A DNA stretch of 14,289 nucleotides from Candidatus Magasanikbacteria bacterium CG10_big_fil_rev_8_21_14_0_10_36_16 (GCA_002773185.1 PFBU01000009.1:1-14289), one strand, 5' to 3'. Shown: positions 4,829 to 12,661, numbered from the stretch's first letter. Notes: a model not told the origin generated them from the sequence alone. Numbers and translations are program-made.

Positions 4829-7800
4829 ACGGAAAATAGTTCATAATTTTTTCTAGCTAAATCTAGAGAATCATCAACTATTTTTTTCATGTCTTCGTGA
4901 GATAATTCAATAGCCCATTCACCACGTACCACATCATAAACAAAATCATCTATTTTATTTTTGATAATTCTTTGTATTTCTGGATTTTTTTGCCAATCAA
5001 TAATAGCTTCTTTCCCAATAATATTTCTAATGCCAAGTACTACTCTCAATAAATCTTTTTCAGCTAGACCATGTAAATTTCTATATAAGACATCCGCACC
5101 TGGAGTCGAAGAAATCTCTTTTGGTAGGGAATCATCTTTTTTATTTAAAGCCTTATCTTGTAACAATTTTAACTGCTCCACAGCTTTGGCGTCGGCTAGC
5201 TTTCCATTGTGCATGTCTTCTATTAATTTTTTGATTTTATGAGAGAATTTTTTGTAAAATTCTGGATCAGCTTCTTGGTATTTTTCTTCAATAGTTTTTT
5301 CTGTTTGGGCAGCAATTGCTTCGGCTTTGGCACTATCAGTATGTAGGGTGTCAATCGCTTTTTGAAATTGTAGTGTATTGGTAATGTCAATTGGTTCTGT
5401 CAAAAGTTCGACAGAAGAAGCATCTATATATTTATCAAGTATTTTGATAAGAGACAACTTGTATTGATGTAAATCAGTTCTATCAGCATAGCGAAGACTG
5501 GCAATATTACGTAATTCTAAGAATTTTTTTAGTTCTTTTTGATAAAGATCAATGTCTGTAAACTTTTTACTAAAGTCTTGCAAAGTCATACATTCATTGA
5601 AAGTACGAACAAAAGAATTTAGATTTTCATAATATTTTTCTCTGTCAGCATTATCTTGTAATTTCAAAATAAGTGCTTCGCTATCGTCCTTTTTTACGCC
5701 ATTGAAAAAATCATGGACAATACTATAGTCAGCTTCTAGATCTTTTATTTTTTCATTGACGTCAATAAGGGCATTTTTCAAATCATCTTCATCAAAATTA
5801 CTAAAGAGTTGCATGGCATATTGTAGATTTTGTGCATTTTCAGAATAATCAATAATAAAACCAGCGGTTTTTGGTTTCAAGTCATTATCAAAAAGTCTAT
5901 TAACGCGAGCGATAGCTTGTAAAAGATTGTGATCTTTTAGATCTTTGGCTAGATAGAGGACAGTATTGCGTGGAGCATCAAAACCGGTCAACAATTTGTC
6001 AACGACAATAATAATTTCTGTACCGCTTTCTTGATTTTTGAAACTATCAATGACATCACGCTCATAATTAGACAGACTACTATATTTTTCTTTGACAGTT
6101 TTCAAGTAATTATCCACTTCTTTTTTGTGTGTATCTTCTTCGTCTATGATTCCACTTTCATCAGAGATGACAATAGCCGTCTCAATTTTTTCTAGTTTTT
6201 CAAAATATTTTTGAAAAGTAATAGCCGCAAATTTGGAAGGGGCAACTAATTGAGCTTTTAGTCCTGTACCTTGGAAATTGGCTATATAGTGTTTGGCTAC
6301 ATCTTCGGCAATCTCTTCGATAAGACCTGGATTTGAACGCAAAATGTCTTTGTCTATGTTTTTTTCCAAACGTTTTTTGTCATCTTCATTAGTTACATCT
6401 GAAATAATACGTTCTGCTTTGATATCAATTTGTTTGCCTCTTTGTTCCATCTCAACATAACGACCTTCGTAGATAAGAGGTAAAATGATTTTATCACGTA
6501 GAGCATCGTCAATAGTATATTTATCAATATAACTACCAAATTTTTTCCAGCTCGCACGTTCGGCTTTCATAAGGGGAGTACCTGTAAAAGCAATATAACA
6601 AGCATTTGGGATAATGCGATTCATTTCTAGATTAGCAGAACCGCCTTGAGTACGATGAGCTTCGTCGATCAAAACAAAAATATTATCATCGTTGTCTACA
6701 AATTTCATTTTTTTGGCTGCAGCATCGAATTTGTGGATGAGAGTAGTGACAACATTCAAATTTTTCTTTTTTATTTGTGACAATAAATCAGCTCCTGTCG
6801 CTGTGCGGTAAACACCTTTTTTCAAATTGCAGTTTTTGAAAGTTTCAGAAATTTGTTTGTCCAAATCGCGACGATCGGTGACGATGATGATACGAGGATT
6901 TTTGATGTGTGGACTTTCAATAAGAGCTTTGACAAACATGACCATAGTGAGAGATTTGCCACTGCCTTGGGTGTGCCAGACCAAGCCACCACGACGGCGA
7001 ATACCTGTTTCAGTTTCTTCTTTTTCTTCAATACGCTTGAGCATTTTGTGGATAGCAAAATATTGTTGGTAACGAGAGATTTTTTTGACACCAGCATCGT
7101 ACAAAACATAATTTTTACAAAGATCAAGAAATCTTTCAAATTCAAATAGAGAAATCACACCATGATCTTGGACAGTAGGTGTACGGTCTAATTGTTGAGT
7201 GTGGTTGTAGTTGTAAGTATTGAGATCTGCCAAGATTTGTTGGTAAATTTTTTCATCTATCTTTTTTTCAAGATATTTTTTTACTTTTTTATTTATTTCT
7301 TCGTCGCTGACATATTCATCTATTTTGTTTTCTTTCTTCTCTTGCCAAGAAACAAAAAATTTACTTGGTGTACCAGTCGTACCATAGAGCAATTCATTAC
7401 CATTGCTAGCGACAAGGAGCTGAGGATAGATGAAGAGACGAGGACATTTGTCAGTGCCTTGGTTGCGAATATGCTGATTGAGAGCTTCAGAAATATCTAC
7501 GCCTTTTTTCTTGTTTTCAATAATAGCAAAAGGGATACCATTGACGAAGACGATAATATCCGGTCGGATATTGCCACGTCCACTAGCTTCGTATTCAAGA
7601 GCGACGTGAAAACTATTATTTTTGATATTTTCAAAATCTACAAAACGAAAATCTTTGGAAGTAGATTTGCCTTTGTGAAAGACTTTGATAGATTTGCCGC
7701 CAGTCGTCGGCATGAGAAGATTGAAGATTTCTTTTGAAGTATCTATCAAGCCTTCGTATTGGATGGATTCTAGACTGTCTATGGCTTCTTTGATATCTTT

Positions 7801-8031
7801 TGGTGAGAATTTTATTTTTTCACCATCTATCTCATAATCATTTATCCTAGATAGAGATGCAAAAGCAACATCTTGCAAAATAAATTTATCAGTACCGCCA
7901 TTACGTTCTTTGATCACTTCAGAGCGGGAAATATATTGGTAACCAAGATTGACGAGTAGCTCGACAAATGGCAACTGGGTGTCGCTCGCTTCATCAAATT
8001 TGGCTTCTATTTTTGTATTTGTATTTTTCAT
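4825..8031 (-). CDS. hsdR: Type I restriction enzyme R subunit (HsdR)
   Basis: The 1068-aa motor and nuclease subunit of a type I restriction enzyme. An N-terminal PD-(D/E)xK nuclease is visible: GRGNIRPDIIVFVNG with D158 and AIIENKKKG with E172 and K174. Two RecA-like helicase domains follow: Walker A TQGSGKS (354-360), the DRRDLDKQI segment (386-394), Walker B DEAH (456-459), motif III AFTGTPL (481-487), and motifs V-VI TGFDAPRNT through LLQAIARVNR. The long helical C-terminus contacts the methylase core. The length and all motifs look intact. It translocates DNA with ATP and cleaves at a distance when the HsdS target is unmethylated. It ends in TGA, overlapping the YgjP-like gene by four bases. 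Upstream is a 92-base gap with a TATAAT and a dyad. Confidence 0.96.
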   Translation of the reverse strand: MKNTNTKIEAKFDEASDTQLPFVELLVNLGYQYISRSEVIKERNGGTDKFILQDVAFASLSRINDYEIDGEKIKFSPKDIKEAIDSLESIQYEGLIDTSKEIFNLLMPTTGGKSIKVFHKGKSTSKDFRFVDFENIKNNSFHVALEYEASGRGNIRPDIIVFVNGIPFAIIENKKKGVDISEALNQHIRNQGTDKCPRLFIYPQLLVASNGNELLYGTTGTPSKFFVSWQEKKENKIDEYVSDEEINKKVKKYLEKKIDEKIYQQILADLNTYNYNHTQQLDRTPTVQDHGVISLFEFERFLDLCKNYVLYDAGVKKISRYQQYFAIHKMLKRIEEKEETETGIRRRGGLVWHTQGSGKSLTMVMFVKALIESPHIKNPRIIIVTDRRDLDKQISETFKNCNLKKGVYRTATGADLLSQIKKKNLNVVTTLIHKFDAAAKKMKFVDNDDNIFVLIDEAHRTQGGSANLEMNRIIPNACYIAFTGTPLMKAERASWKKFGSYIDKYTIDDALRDKIILPLIYEGRYVEMEQRGKQIDIKAERIISDVTNEDDKKRLEKNIDKDILRSNPGLIEEIAEDVAKHYIANFQGTGLKAQLVAPSKFAAITFQKYFEKLEKIETAIVISDESGIIDEEDTHKKEVDNYLKTVKEKYSSLSNYERDVIDSFKNQESGTEIIIVVDKLLTGFDAPRNTVLYLAKDLKDHNLLQAIARVNRLFDNDLKPKTAGFIIDYSENAQNLQYAMQLFSNFDEDDLKNALIDVNEKIKDLEADYSIVHDFFNGVKKDDSEALILKLQDNADREKYYENLNSFVRTFNECMTLQDFSKKFTDIDLYQKELKKFLELRNIASLRYADRTDLHQYKLSLIKILDKYIDASSVELLTEPIDITNTLQFQKAIDTLHTDSAKAEAIAAQTEKTIEEKYQEADPEFYKKFSHKIKKLIEDMHNGKLADAKAVEQLKLLQDKALNKKDDSLPKEISSTPGADVLYRNLHGLAEKDLLRVVLGIRNIIGKEAIIDWQKNPEIQRIIKNKIDDFVYDVVRGEWAIELSHEDMKKIVDDSLDLARKNYELFSV

Positions 8032-8047
8032 ATTTTATTAAATTTTT

Positions 8048-8089
8048 CCACAGAGAATCTTGACAAGCTGATTATTCTGTGGTATTATA
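8048..8089 (-). promoter_or_regulatory. Possible hsdR promoter with operator-like dyad
   Basis: On the minus strand a perfect TATAAT (8089-8084) is followed at once by CCACAGA (8082-8076) and, after 21 bases, by its inverse TCTGTGG (8054-8048). An inner AATC/GATT pair (8073-8070 and 8059-8056) extends the symmetry. The expected transcription start (about 8077) falls in the left arm, as in repressor operators. Transcribed, it would form a hairpin ending 16 bases before the hsdR ATG. No good -35 box lies at 17 bases upstream, so promoter strength is uncertain. A second weak pair, TTGTCA (8066-8061) and TTTAAT (8042-8037), lies too close to the ATG. Confidence 0.45.
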
Positions 8090-8123
8090 TAAGCATAAAG
8101 ACGAAGGGAATCCAAACGGTTAA

Positions 8124-8348
8124 TTACCTAAGGAGACCTTTCTTTTTTGTTTTATATTCAATTTTTCGTCTTACTCCTTCATTCCCTAAATAGTCATAAT
8201 ATTTTGGTTCTAGAGATTTGTAGAGTGAAGAGGCAAATTGTTTATTTGGAAAAAGGATTCTCTTGAATTTATCTTCCTCAATAAGGAAGTCTACAATCAT
8301 CTTATAATCTCCATCGCCGGAAACAAGAACTACTTTATCAGATAGTTC
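8124..8348 (-). pseudogene. NYN-domain protein, C-terminal part (-1 frame)
   Basis: This frame continues the NYN protein that stops at 8330. Read from GAA at 8348 it gives ELSDKVVLVSGDGDYKM, the hallmark second half of the NYN/LabA (DUF88) PIN-like fold with the conserved SGDGD acidic motif. It then reads KRILFPN and ends with a basic tail, KIEYKTKKKG, before TAA (8124-8126). It is in the -1 frame relative to the N-terminal part. Joined at the A-run, the protein would be about 178 aa, the usual size of this family. An internal ATG could only start a 58-aa fragment lacking the acidic motif. Confidence 0.75.
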
Positions 8349-8659
8349 TTTTTTGTATATTTTTTCATTATTGAGAATACTATGTCTGTATCTACATTTC
8401 CTTTCTTTTTCCCTGCCATGATATCGGTATGTTTTTTGAATACCAGAATAAATCCTGCCTCTTGAATCTTAGCATATAAATCTTGATTTTCTTCATTCAA
8501 ATATCCCAAAAAATAGTAGGCCTTTTCGACATTATATTTTTTTGAGAGATAGTATCTGAATTTTGCCAAATCAATATTCCAAGGTTCTTGTTCAGACCGT
8601 GTTCCCATATACAAATTTTGTCCATCTACAAAGGCGCTATTGTTTTCTTTTTTGATCAT
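8330..8659 (-). CDS. NYN-domain (DUF88) nuclease-like protein, N-terminal part, frameshifted
   Basis: The first ~105 residues of an NYN/PIN-like protein. AFVDGQNLY (10-18) carries the first catalytic aspartate, and GNVDTDIVFSIM contains the second acidic cluster (D-T-D). NYN proteins are metal-dependent ribonucleases or related RNA-binding proteins. The annotated frame ends early, YLIK followed by TAG, without the SGDGD motif that is found in the -1 frame downstream. The slip point is the A-run at 8354-8349, which in frame reads A AAA AAG, and an 8-bp hairpin follows directly. The ATG is one base after the hsdS stop, so translation is probably coupled to hsdS. Broken gene, sequencing error and programmed frameshift are all possible. 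Confidence 0.8.
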   Translation of the reverse strand: MIKKENNSAFVDGQNLYMGTRSEQEPWNIDLAKFRYYLSKKYNVEKAYYFLGYLNEENQDLYAKIQEAGFILVFKKHTDIMAGKKKGNVDTDIVFSIMKKYTKKNYLIK

Positions 8660-8660
8660 A

Positions 8661-9746
8661 TTAACTATTTATTTTCATATTTTTCGGAGTTCTTATTTCT
8701 CCCGTAATCAGATTATTCAACAAATATTTTTTTTGTTTTTTCCATTCGGATAGTTTGTTTTGTAATAAATCAATTTCTTCATCAGCTTTAGTTAGAATAT
8801 CAGAGATGGAAGTTTGTTCGATGAATGATGGTATTTTAAATATTAAATCTTTAATATACTTGAAATGTCTATTATATCCAGTATTAGGAATATTTAAGGT
8901 CAATAAAATAAAATAAACAAATCTTAAATCAATATTATCATTTGCCGTAAAAACTTTTGTGCCGTCGTTACCTAGTATAAATTGGAAGTTCACAAATTTT
9001 ACAATTCGAGTGTGGTCACCAAAAATAATAACTGGGTAAATTTTATTAACTAATTTATTATTATTTGAATAACCCGCAATCAAATTTTGAGATTGGTCAA
9101 TAATTGGATATTTACCTTCATTTAAATAATCAGATTTCTTTTCGCCAGATATTTTGGTCAAGACATTGATACATCTTAAGAAATCAATACTTTGCCATTT
9201 ATCACTAAACCCCGGCAAACGAATTTCTCCAGTCAGAAGTTTTTGCATCAAATCTTTTTTGAGTTGTTTTTTTAGTTTTATTTTTTTTGTTAGTTCATCA
9301 ATAGCTTGATCCCATGTTTCGAGGACTGAGATGATGCGGGATTGTTCGGGGAGGGGAGGGAGGAGGAAATTTATTTTTTCTATTGTAGTTTTTGACAAAC
9401 TAGGAACTCCGGATGCTTCATTATAAACTAACCAGTTTATTTTTTGAAATACAAAATTTATATATTTAGCTGTTGTATTTTTATAATTGTGAGTATAAAA
9501 AAGTGTATCAACAGTCCAAAAGTCTCCTTTATAATAAAATGGTTTGTTGATAGTTCCTTTTCTACCTATAAATACTGTTTCACCTGAATAAATTGCTTTA
9601 TCTACAGACAACATATAACCACCAGTTCCAAAAACAGGGATATTACCCTTTTTGAGGTGTTTATAGTCTTTTCCACTGCCAACTTTTAAAATGTCACCAA
9701 GTTTTATTTGTTGCCAGTTTTGTGGAATTTTTGTTTTTTTGTTCAT
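8661..9746 (-). CDS. hsdS: Type I restriction enzyme specificity subunit (HsdS), two target domains
   Basis: The 361-aa specificity subunit with the classical duplicated layout. TRD1 lies at about residues 5-130 and is closed by the conserved LPPLPEQSRIISVLETWDQA helix region. A coiled central spacer ends LLTGEIRLPGF (170-180). TRD2 covers about 182-305 and is closed by the parallel segment IPSFIEQTSISDIL and a second coil ending LITGEIRTPK (346-355). Each TRD reads one half of a bipartite DNA target, and the two coils set the spacing and bind two HsdM. The repeated TGEIR-P ends are the sites where TRDs can be exchanged by recombination. It lies between a 47-aa gene and the NYN gene, whose ATG is one base after its stop. 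The target sequence cannot be read from the sequence. Confidence 0.93.
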   Translation of the reverse strand: MNKKTKIPQNWQQIKLGDILKVGSGKDYKHLKKGNIPVFGTGGYMLSVDKAIYSGETVFIGRKGTINKPFYYKGDFWTVDTLFYTHNYKNTTAKYINFVFQKINWLVYNEASGVPSLSKTTIEKINFLLPPLPEQSRIISVLETWDQAIDELTKKIKLKKQLKKDLMQKLLTGEIRLPGFSDKWQSIDFLRCINVLTKISGEKKSDYLNEGKYPIIDQSQNLIAGYSNNNKLVNKIYPVIIFGDHTRIVKFVNFQFILGNDGTKVFTANDNIDLRFVYFILLTLNIPNTGYNRHFKYIKDLIFKIPSFIEQTSISDILTKADEEIDLLQNKLSEWKKQKKYLLNNLITGEIRTPKNMKINS

Positions 9747-9802
9747 ATATTATTATTTACTAACTTCTGACTTTCTTTTTTTGTATATAGGAATAATGTT
9801 AT

Positions 9803-9946
9803 TTAATAAACATCAAAAATGAATTCTTCTTTTTTAGAGAGAAGTGGATCTTGTTCTTTTTTGTTAGCTTCACGAAATTTCTTTACAATTGGAGTTAATT
9901 CTTCAATAAAATCTAAATAAATTTCATGTTGTGTAATGTCAAACAT
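9803..9946 (-). CDS. Small hypothetical protein, 47 aa
   Basis: A short gene too small for usual cut-offs. ATG at 9946 to TAA at 9803 encodes 47 residues beginning MFDITQHEIYLDFIEEL and ending EEFIFDVY. It is acidic at both ends with a basic centre (KKFREANKKEQ) and is predicted to be largely helical. It starts 12 bases after the stop of the 78-aa gene, in the operon direction, and ends 56 bases before hsdS. I see no known family and no Shine-Dalgarno site. The tight spacing, and its filling a gap that is otherwise empty, support it as a real gene. Confidence 0.5.
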   Translation of the reverse strand: MFDITQHEIYLDFIEELTPIVKKFREANKKEQDPLLSKKEEFIFDVY

Positions 9947-9958
9947 TTTATTTGTATA

Positions 9959-10195
9959 TTATCTTTTCTTATCCCACAAAGGATCAAGATTATCTTTTTT
10001 CTTCGGGTTTTGATTGGAACGTAAAAACTTTTTCTGACCTTTTCTTTTTACTGTATGATAACCTGGCAATTTATTTGCATCGGCTTTCTTAATTAATTCT
10101 GCATTTTTCTTTTTTTCTAAAGTTTTTTTATTTATACTTTTTACATTTCCACCTTTTAGTGTCTCTTTAATTGTTCTTAAATTTTTTTTTGGCAT
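9959..10195 (-). CDS. Small basic hypothetical protein, 78 aa
   Basis: A 78-aa, very basic protein (more than a third Lys/Arg), starting MPKKNLRTIKETLKGG and containing LPGYHTVKRKGQKKFLRSN before the end NLDPLWDKKR. No family is recognised. The charge suggests nucleic acid binding, but it might simply be a disordered small protein. It follows dinD by 61 bases, precedes the 47-aa gene by 12 bases, and reads in the same direction as the restriction operon. TATAAA lies just before the ATG without a convincing -35 box. Confidence 0.55.
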   Translation of the reverse strand: MPKKNLRTIKETLKGGNVKSINKKTLEKKKNAELIKKADANKLPGYHTVKRKGQKKFLRSNQNPKKKDNLDPLWDKKR

Positions 10196-10256
10196 ATTTT
10201 ATATTTTTTTCTTTGTTAATCTATTTTCGTAATTTCCGAATTTACTAACAGAAATT

Positions 10257-10640
10257 TTATTTATTTTTCTTTTTATTATTTTTTGTTGTAATTTTTTTCT
10301 GATCAACTTTTTTTATTCTAGTTTCAGCTTTTCTTACACTATCTACTGCTGGTAGCTCTTCTGGCATCGTACCTCCAAGTTCTTCTATTGTCTGGCGTAC
10401 TTTTTTGCCAACTTGATAATGTGTTATGACAGCTTCATGTTCACCGTTGATGTTTTTTCGTCTCAATTTGGCATCTGTCTGTGTCGCACGGAATAGATTG
10501 GCAGCAAGCTCTTCACTTCCCATGTGGTCAAGGATTTTTTGTGATTTTTTTAGATTTTTCTTTTTAGCTATTTCTGAAGCATCTAGACCACCATAAAGAC
10601 CTTTATAGCCAAAATTTTGAAATTTACCATAATTTATCAC
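10257..10640 (-). CDS. dinD: DinD, C-terminal part (frameshifted gene)
   Basis: The 127-aa frame is the second half of DNA damage-inducible protein D. KFQNFGYKGLYGGLDASEI, KKSQKILDHMGSEELAANL, FRATQTDAKLRR and GKKVRQTIEELGGTMPEELP are the conserved C-terminal DinD blocks. Coding identity extends upstream of this ATG in the same frame (HNTSLAEAAANVGV), proving that the true gene is longer and that the ATG at 10640 is internal. It is in the -1 frame relative to the N-terminal part, joined at the A-run 10685-10680. The lysine-rich tail (KKITTKNNKKKNK) is an extension beyond the core. Joined, the protein would be 275 aa, the normal DinD length. Confidence 0.85.
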   Translation of the reverse strand: MINYGKFQNFGYKGLYGGLDASEIAKKKNLKKSQKILDHMGSEELAANLFRATQTDAKLRRKNINGEHEAVITHYQVGKKVRQTIEELGGTMPEELPAVDSVRKAETRIKKVDQKKITTKNNKKKNK

Positions 10641-10663
10641 TCCTACATTTGCTGCTGCTTCTG

Positions 10664-11083
10664 CTAGGGAAGTATTGTGTTTTTTACTTCTTGTCTAAGC
10701 ATTACTCTTTTTTGATCTTCTAGCACAGCATCATTTTCTTCTTGTCTTCGTGTTTGTATGGCAAAATAAGTTTGACCTAAGGCTACAATTTCTTTGCTAG
10801 TATCAGAGTTTTGAATTAGTAGATAACAGGCATAACGTGATAAATGGGTGGTATCAATAGGTCTTTCTGCTCCTGATCCAATAGAGACCATATCGTTGGC
10901 TTCAACGAAATGGTTGTGGATATCTTGTCCACTGTTCTCACATGCCTCTTTTGCTTTGTCTATAACTTTCAAAAAATTGCGATAGTCAGTATAATCTAGT
11001 ACTTTTGCCAGTTCACGTGCTGACCAATAGTCAGAACCATATTCATTAATTTTCTTTATTTGTTCAAATTGATTTTGTGCCAT
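10664..11083 (-). CDS. dinD: DinD, N-terminal part with BRO-N-like domain (frameshifted gene)
   Basis: The 139-aa frame holds the N-terminal BRO-N-like domain of DinD: WSARELAKVLDYTDYRNFLKVI (about 20-41), the acidic-basic DKAKEAC, and the DTTHLSRYACYLLIQNSD helix region. E. coli DinD is SOS-induced and inhibits RecA filament-driven recombination; homologues often sit in defence islands. This start is well supported by the best Shine-Dalgarno in the window, AAGGAG (11095-11090), six bases before the ATG. The frame goes wrong at GTA AAA AAC and stops at TAG (10664-10666). One more A, or a -1 slip at A AAA AAC, joins it to the C-terminal half. I see no LexA-type box upstream. Confidence 0.85.
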   Translation of the reverse strand: MAQNQFEQIKKINEYGSDYWSARELAKVLDYTDYRNFLKVIDKAKEACENSGQDIHNHFVEANDMVSIGSGAERPIDTTHLSRYACYLLIQNSDTSKEIVALGQTYFAIQTRRQEENDAVLEDQKRVMLRQEVKNTILP

Positions 11084-11089
11084 ATTTTT

Positions 11090-11148
11090 CTCCTTATTTT
11101 ATAAAATTTTTGATGTCTGCCTGATGTCAGGAAAACATCTGTGGATAA
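11090..11148 (-). promoter_or_regulatory. dinD leader: hairpin, DnaA-box match and Shine-Dalgarno
   Basis: The short gap between hsdM and dinD is structured. A perfect DnaA box TTATCCACA lies on the minus strand (11148-11140), directly at the hsdM stop. GATGT/ACATC (11112-11116 with 11135-11139) encloses the palindrome CCTGA-TG-TCAGG (11120-11131). TATAAA and the Shine-Dalgarno AAGGAG (11095-11090) follow. No convincing -35 box is seen, so dinD is probably read through from hsdM, and the hairpin may affect mRNA processing or coupling. Confidence 0.4.
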
Positions 11149-12657
11149 TTATTTTATAATATTTAGTTGTTTCAAATAACTTTGCATTTCTTTTTCTAGT
11201 TTTTGTAATTCTGGATCAATCTTTTTTATTTCTTCCAAAGTTGCTTGTATATCGACAGGCACTTCCTCTATGAAAGTATCTACATAGCGAGTGATATTCA
11301 AATTGTAATCATTTTCTTTTATTTCTTTTAGATCTACTAGACGAGAAAATTTTTCAATCTCTTTTCTTTTTTCATAAGTATCTACTATTTTGTCAGCATG
11401 TTTCTCTTCCAAGATGTTTTGGGCTTTGCCTGTAGTAAATTCTTTTGAACTTTCGATAAATAATATATCTTTTTTATTTTCATTTTTACCTCCGACTTCG
11501 CGAGATCTGTCGATGATAAGAATAGCTACTGGAATTCCTGTGGTTTGAAATAAGCCAGCTGGTAAACCAATTACTGCGTCGATAATATTTTCTTCTAATA
11601 GTGCTTGGCGGATGCGACCTTCAGCTCCACCGCGAAAAAGTACACCATGTGGTACAATGACTGCGACACGACCAGTTTTTGGTTTGGCAGTCTCTACCAT
11701 GTGAGAGATGAAAGCGAAGTCGCCTTTGTCTTTTGGTGGAACACCACGAAAGAAACGATTATATTTGTCGCCCTCGGCATTTTCAATTCCCCATTTTTTT
11801 AGAGAAAAAGGTGGGTTACTGACGACGATGTCGAACTTCATCAGTTTGTCATTCTCGACAAGTAGAGGGCCATTTAAAGTGTCGCCCCATTCTAGTCTAG
11901 CACTGTCTTTGCCGTGTAGGAACATATTCATACGAGCAAGCTGATAAGTACTGCCAGTACTTTCTTGCCCATAGAGCATATAATTTTTTGAGCCTTGTTT
12001 TTCTACTTCTTCACCAGCCAAAAGTAAGAGACCACCTGAACCAATACAGGGATCACAAATGCGATCTCCTTCTTTTGGTGAGGCAAGACGTGCGAGTAAT
12101 TTGGCGACTGACTTCTTAGTAAAAAATTCTCCAGCTTTTTTGCCAGCATCTGTACCAAATTTTTCAATCATGTACATGTAGCTATTGCCGATCACATCTT
12201 CATCAATCTCTGCTAAATCTATATCATGAAAATCATGAAGAAGATGACGGATCATTTTGTTTCTTTGTTCTTTTTTCCCCAAGATTGCATCTGAATTGAA
12301 ATCTGCTTGGAAAACACCTTCCAATTTGTTGCTATTGGCTTCTTCTATATTGTGTAAAACTTTGTTTATTTCCTCACCAATATTGTCTTGTTCTTGAATA
12401 TCATAAATATCGTCAAAAGAAGAATTTTCTGGTAAATAGAATCTGTCTAGTTTCATTTTTTCTTCGATACGTGTTTTGTCATTGCCGAATCTTTCTTGAT
12501 ATTTTTTGTATTGTTTTTTGGATAAATCGCTTAAGTATTTCAAAAACAATATTGTCAATACATAATCTTTGTAAACACCACCATCAAGCTGTACTCTAGT
12601 AGAGTCAGCGGCGGCATAAAGTTTTTTGTTTAGATCTTCTTGGTTTATTTTTGTCAT
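11149..12657 (-). CDS. hsdM: Type I DNA N6-adenine methyltransferase subunit (HsdM)
   Basis: The 502-aa modification subunit. The N-terminal helical HsdM domain begins LNKKLYAAADSTRVQLDGGV, with LTILFLKYLSDL at 34-45. GEFFTKKSVAKLLARL (176-191) leads into the SAM-binding motif I DPCIGSGG (202-209), and the catalytic motif IV NPPF (281-284) marks an adenine-N6 methylase. The C-terminus is a coiled coil (IKKIDPELQKLEKEM) for contact with HsdS. Two HsdM and one HsdS form the methylase; adding HsdR gives the restriction enzyme. All expected motifs are intact. It starts 4 bases after the half-length hsdS and is the only methylase in the window, so it probably serves both specificity subunits. Confidence 0.96.
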   Translation of the reverse strand: MTKINQEDLNKKLYAAADSTRVQLDGGVYKDYVLTILFLKYLSDLSKKQYKKYQERFGNDKTRIEEKMKLDRFYLPENSSFDDIYDIQEQDNIGEEINKVLHNIEEANSNKLEGVFQADFNSDAILGKKEQRNKMIRHLLHDFHDIDLAEIDEDVIGNSYMYMIEKFGTDAGKKAGEFFTKKSVAKLLARLASPKEGDRICDPCIGSGGLLLLAGEEVEKQGSKNYMLYGQESTGSTYQLARMNMFLHGKDSARLEWGDTLNGPLLVENDKLMKFDIVVSNPPFSLKKWGIENAEGDKYNRFFRGVPPKDKGDFAFISHMVETAKPKTGRVAVIVPHGVLFRGGAEGRIRQALLEENIIDAVIGLPAGLFQTTGIPVAILIIDRSREVGGKNENKKDILFIESSKEFTTGKAQNILEEKHADKIVDTYEKRKEIEKFSRLVDLKEIKENDYNLNITRYVDTFIEEVPVDIQATLEEIKKIDPELQKLEKEMQSYLKQLNIIK

Positions 12658-12661
12658 ATAT

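Noticed and set aside
7192..7737. Long plus-strand open frame opposite hsdR
   Set aside because: It is antisense to well-conserved hsdR sequence, is composed of low-complexity Phe/Ile/Tyr runs, and has no start signal; a shadow frame.
8661..9746. Invertible hsdS cassette (phase-variable shufflon)
   Set aside because: The two TGEIR coil ends give only loose direct repeats, the half-length hsdS has a different coil, and no recombinase gene is present in the window.
11605..11944. Plus-strand open frames opposite hsdM
   Set aside because: Antisense shadows of the methylase core; no domain and no ribosome binding site.
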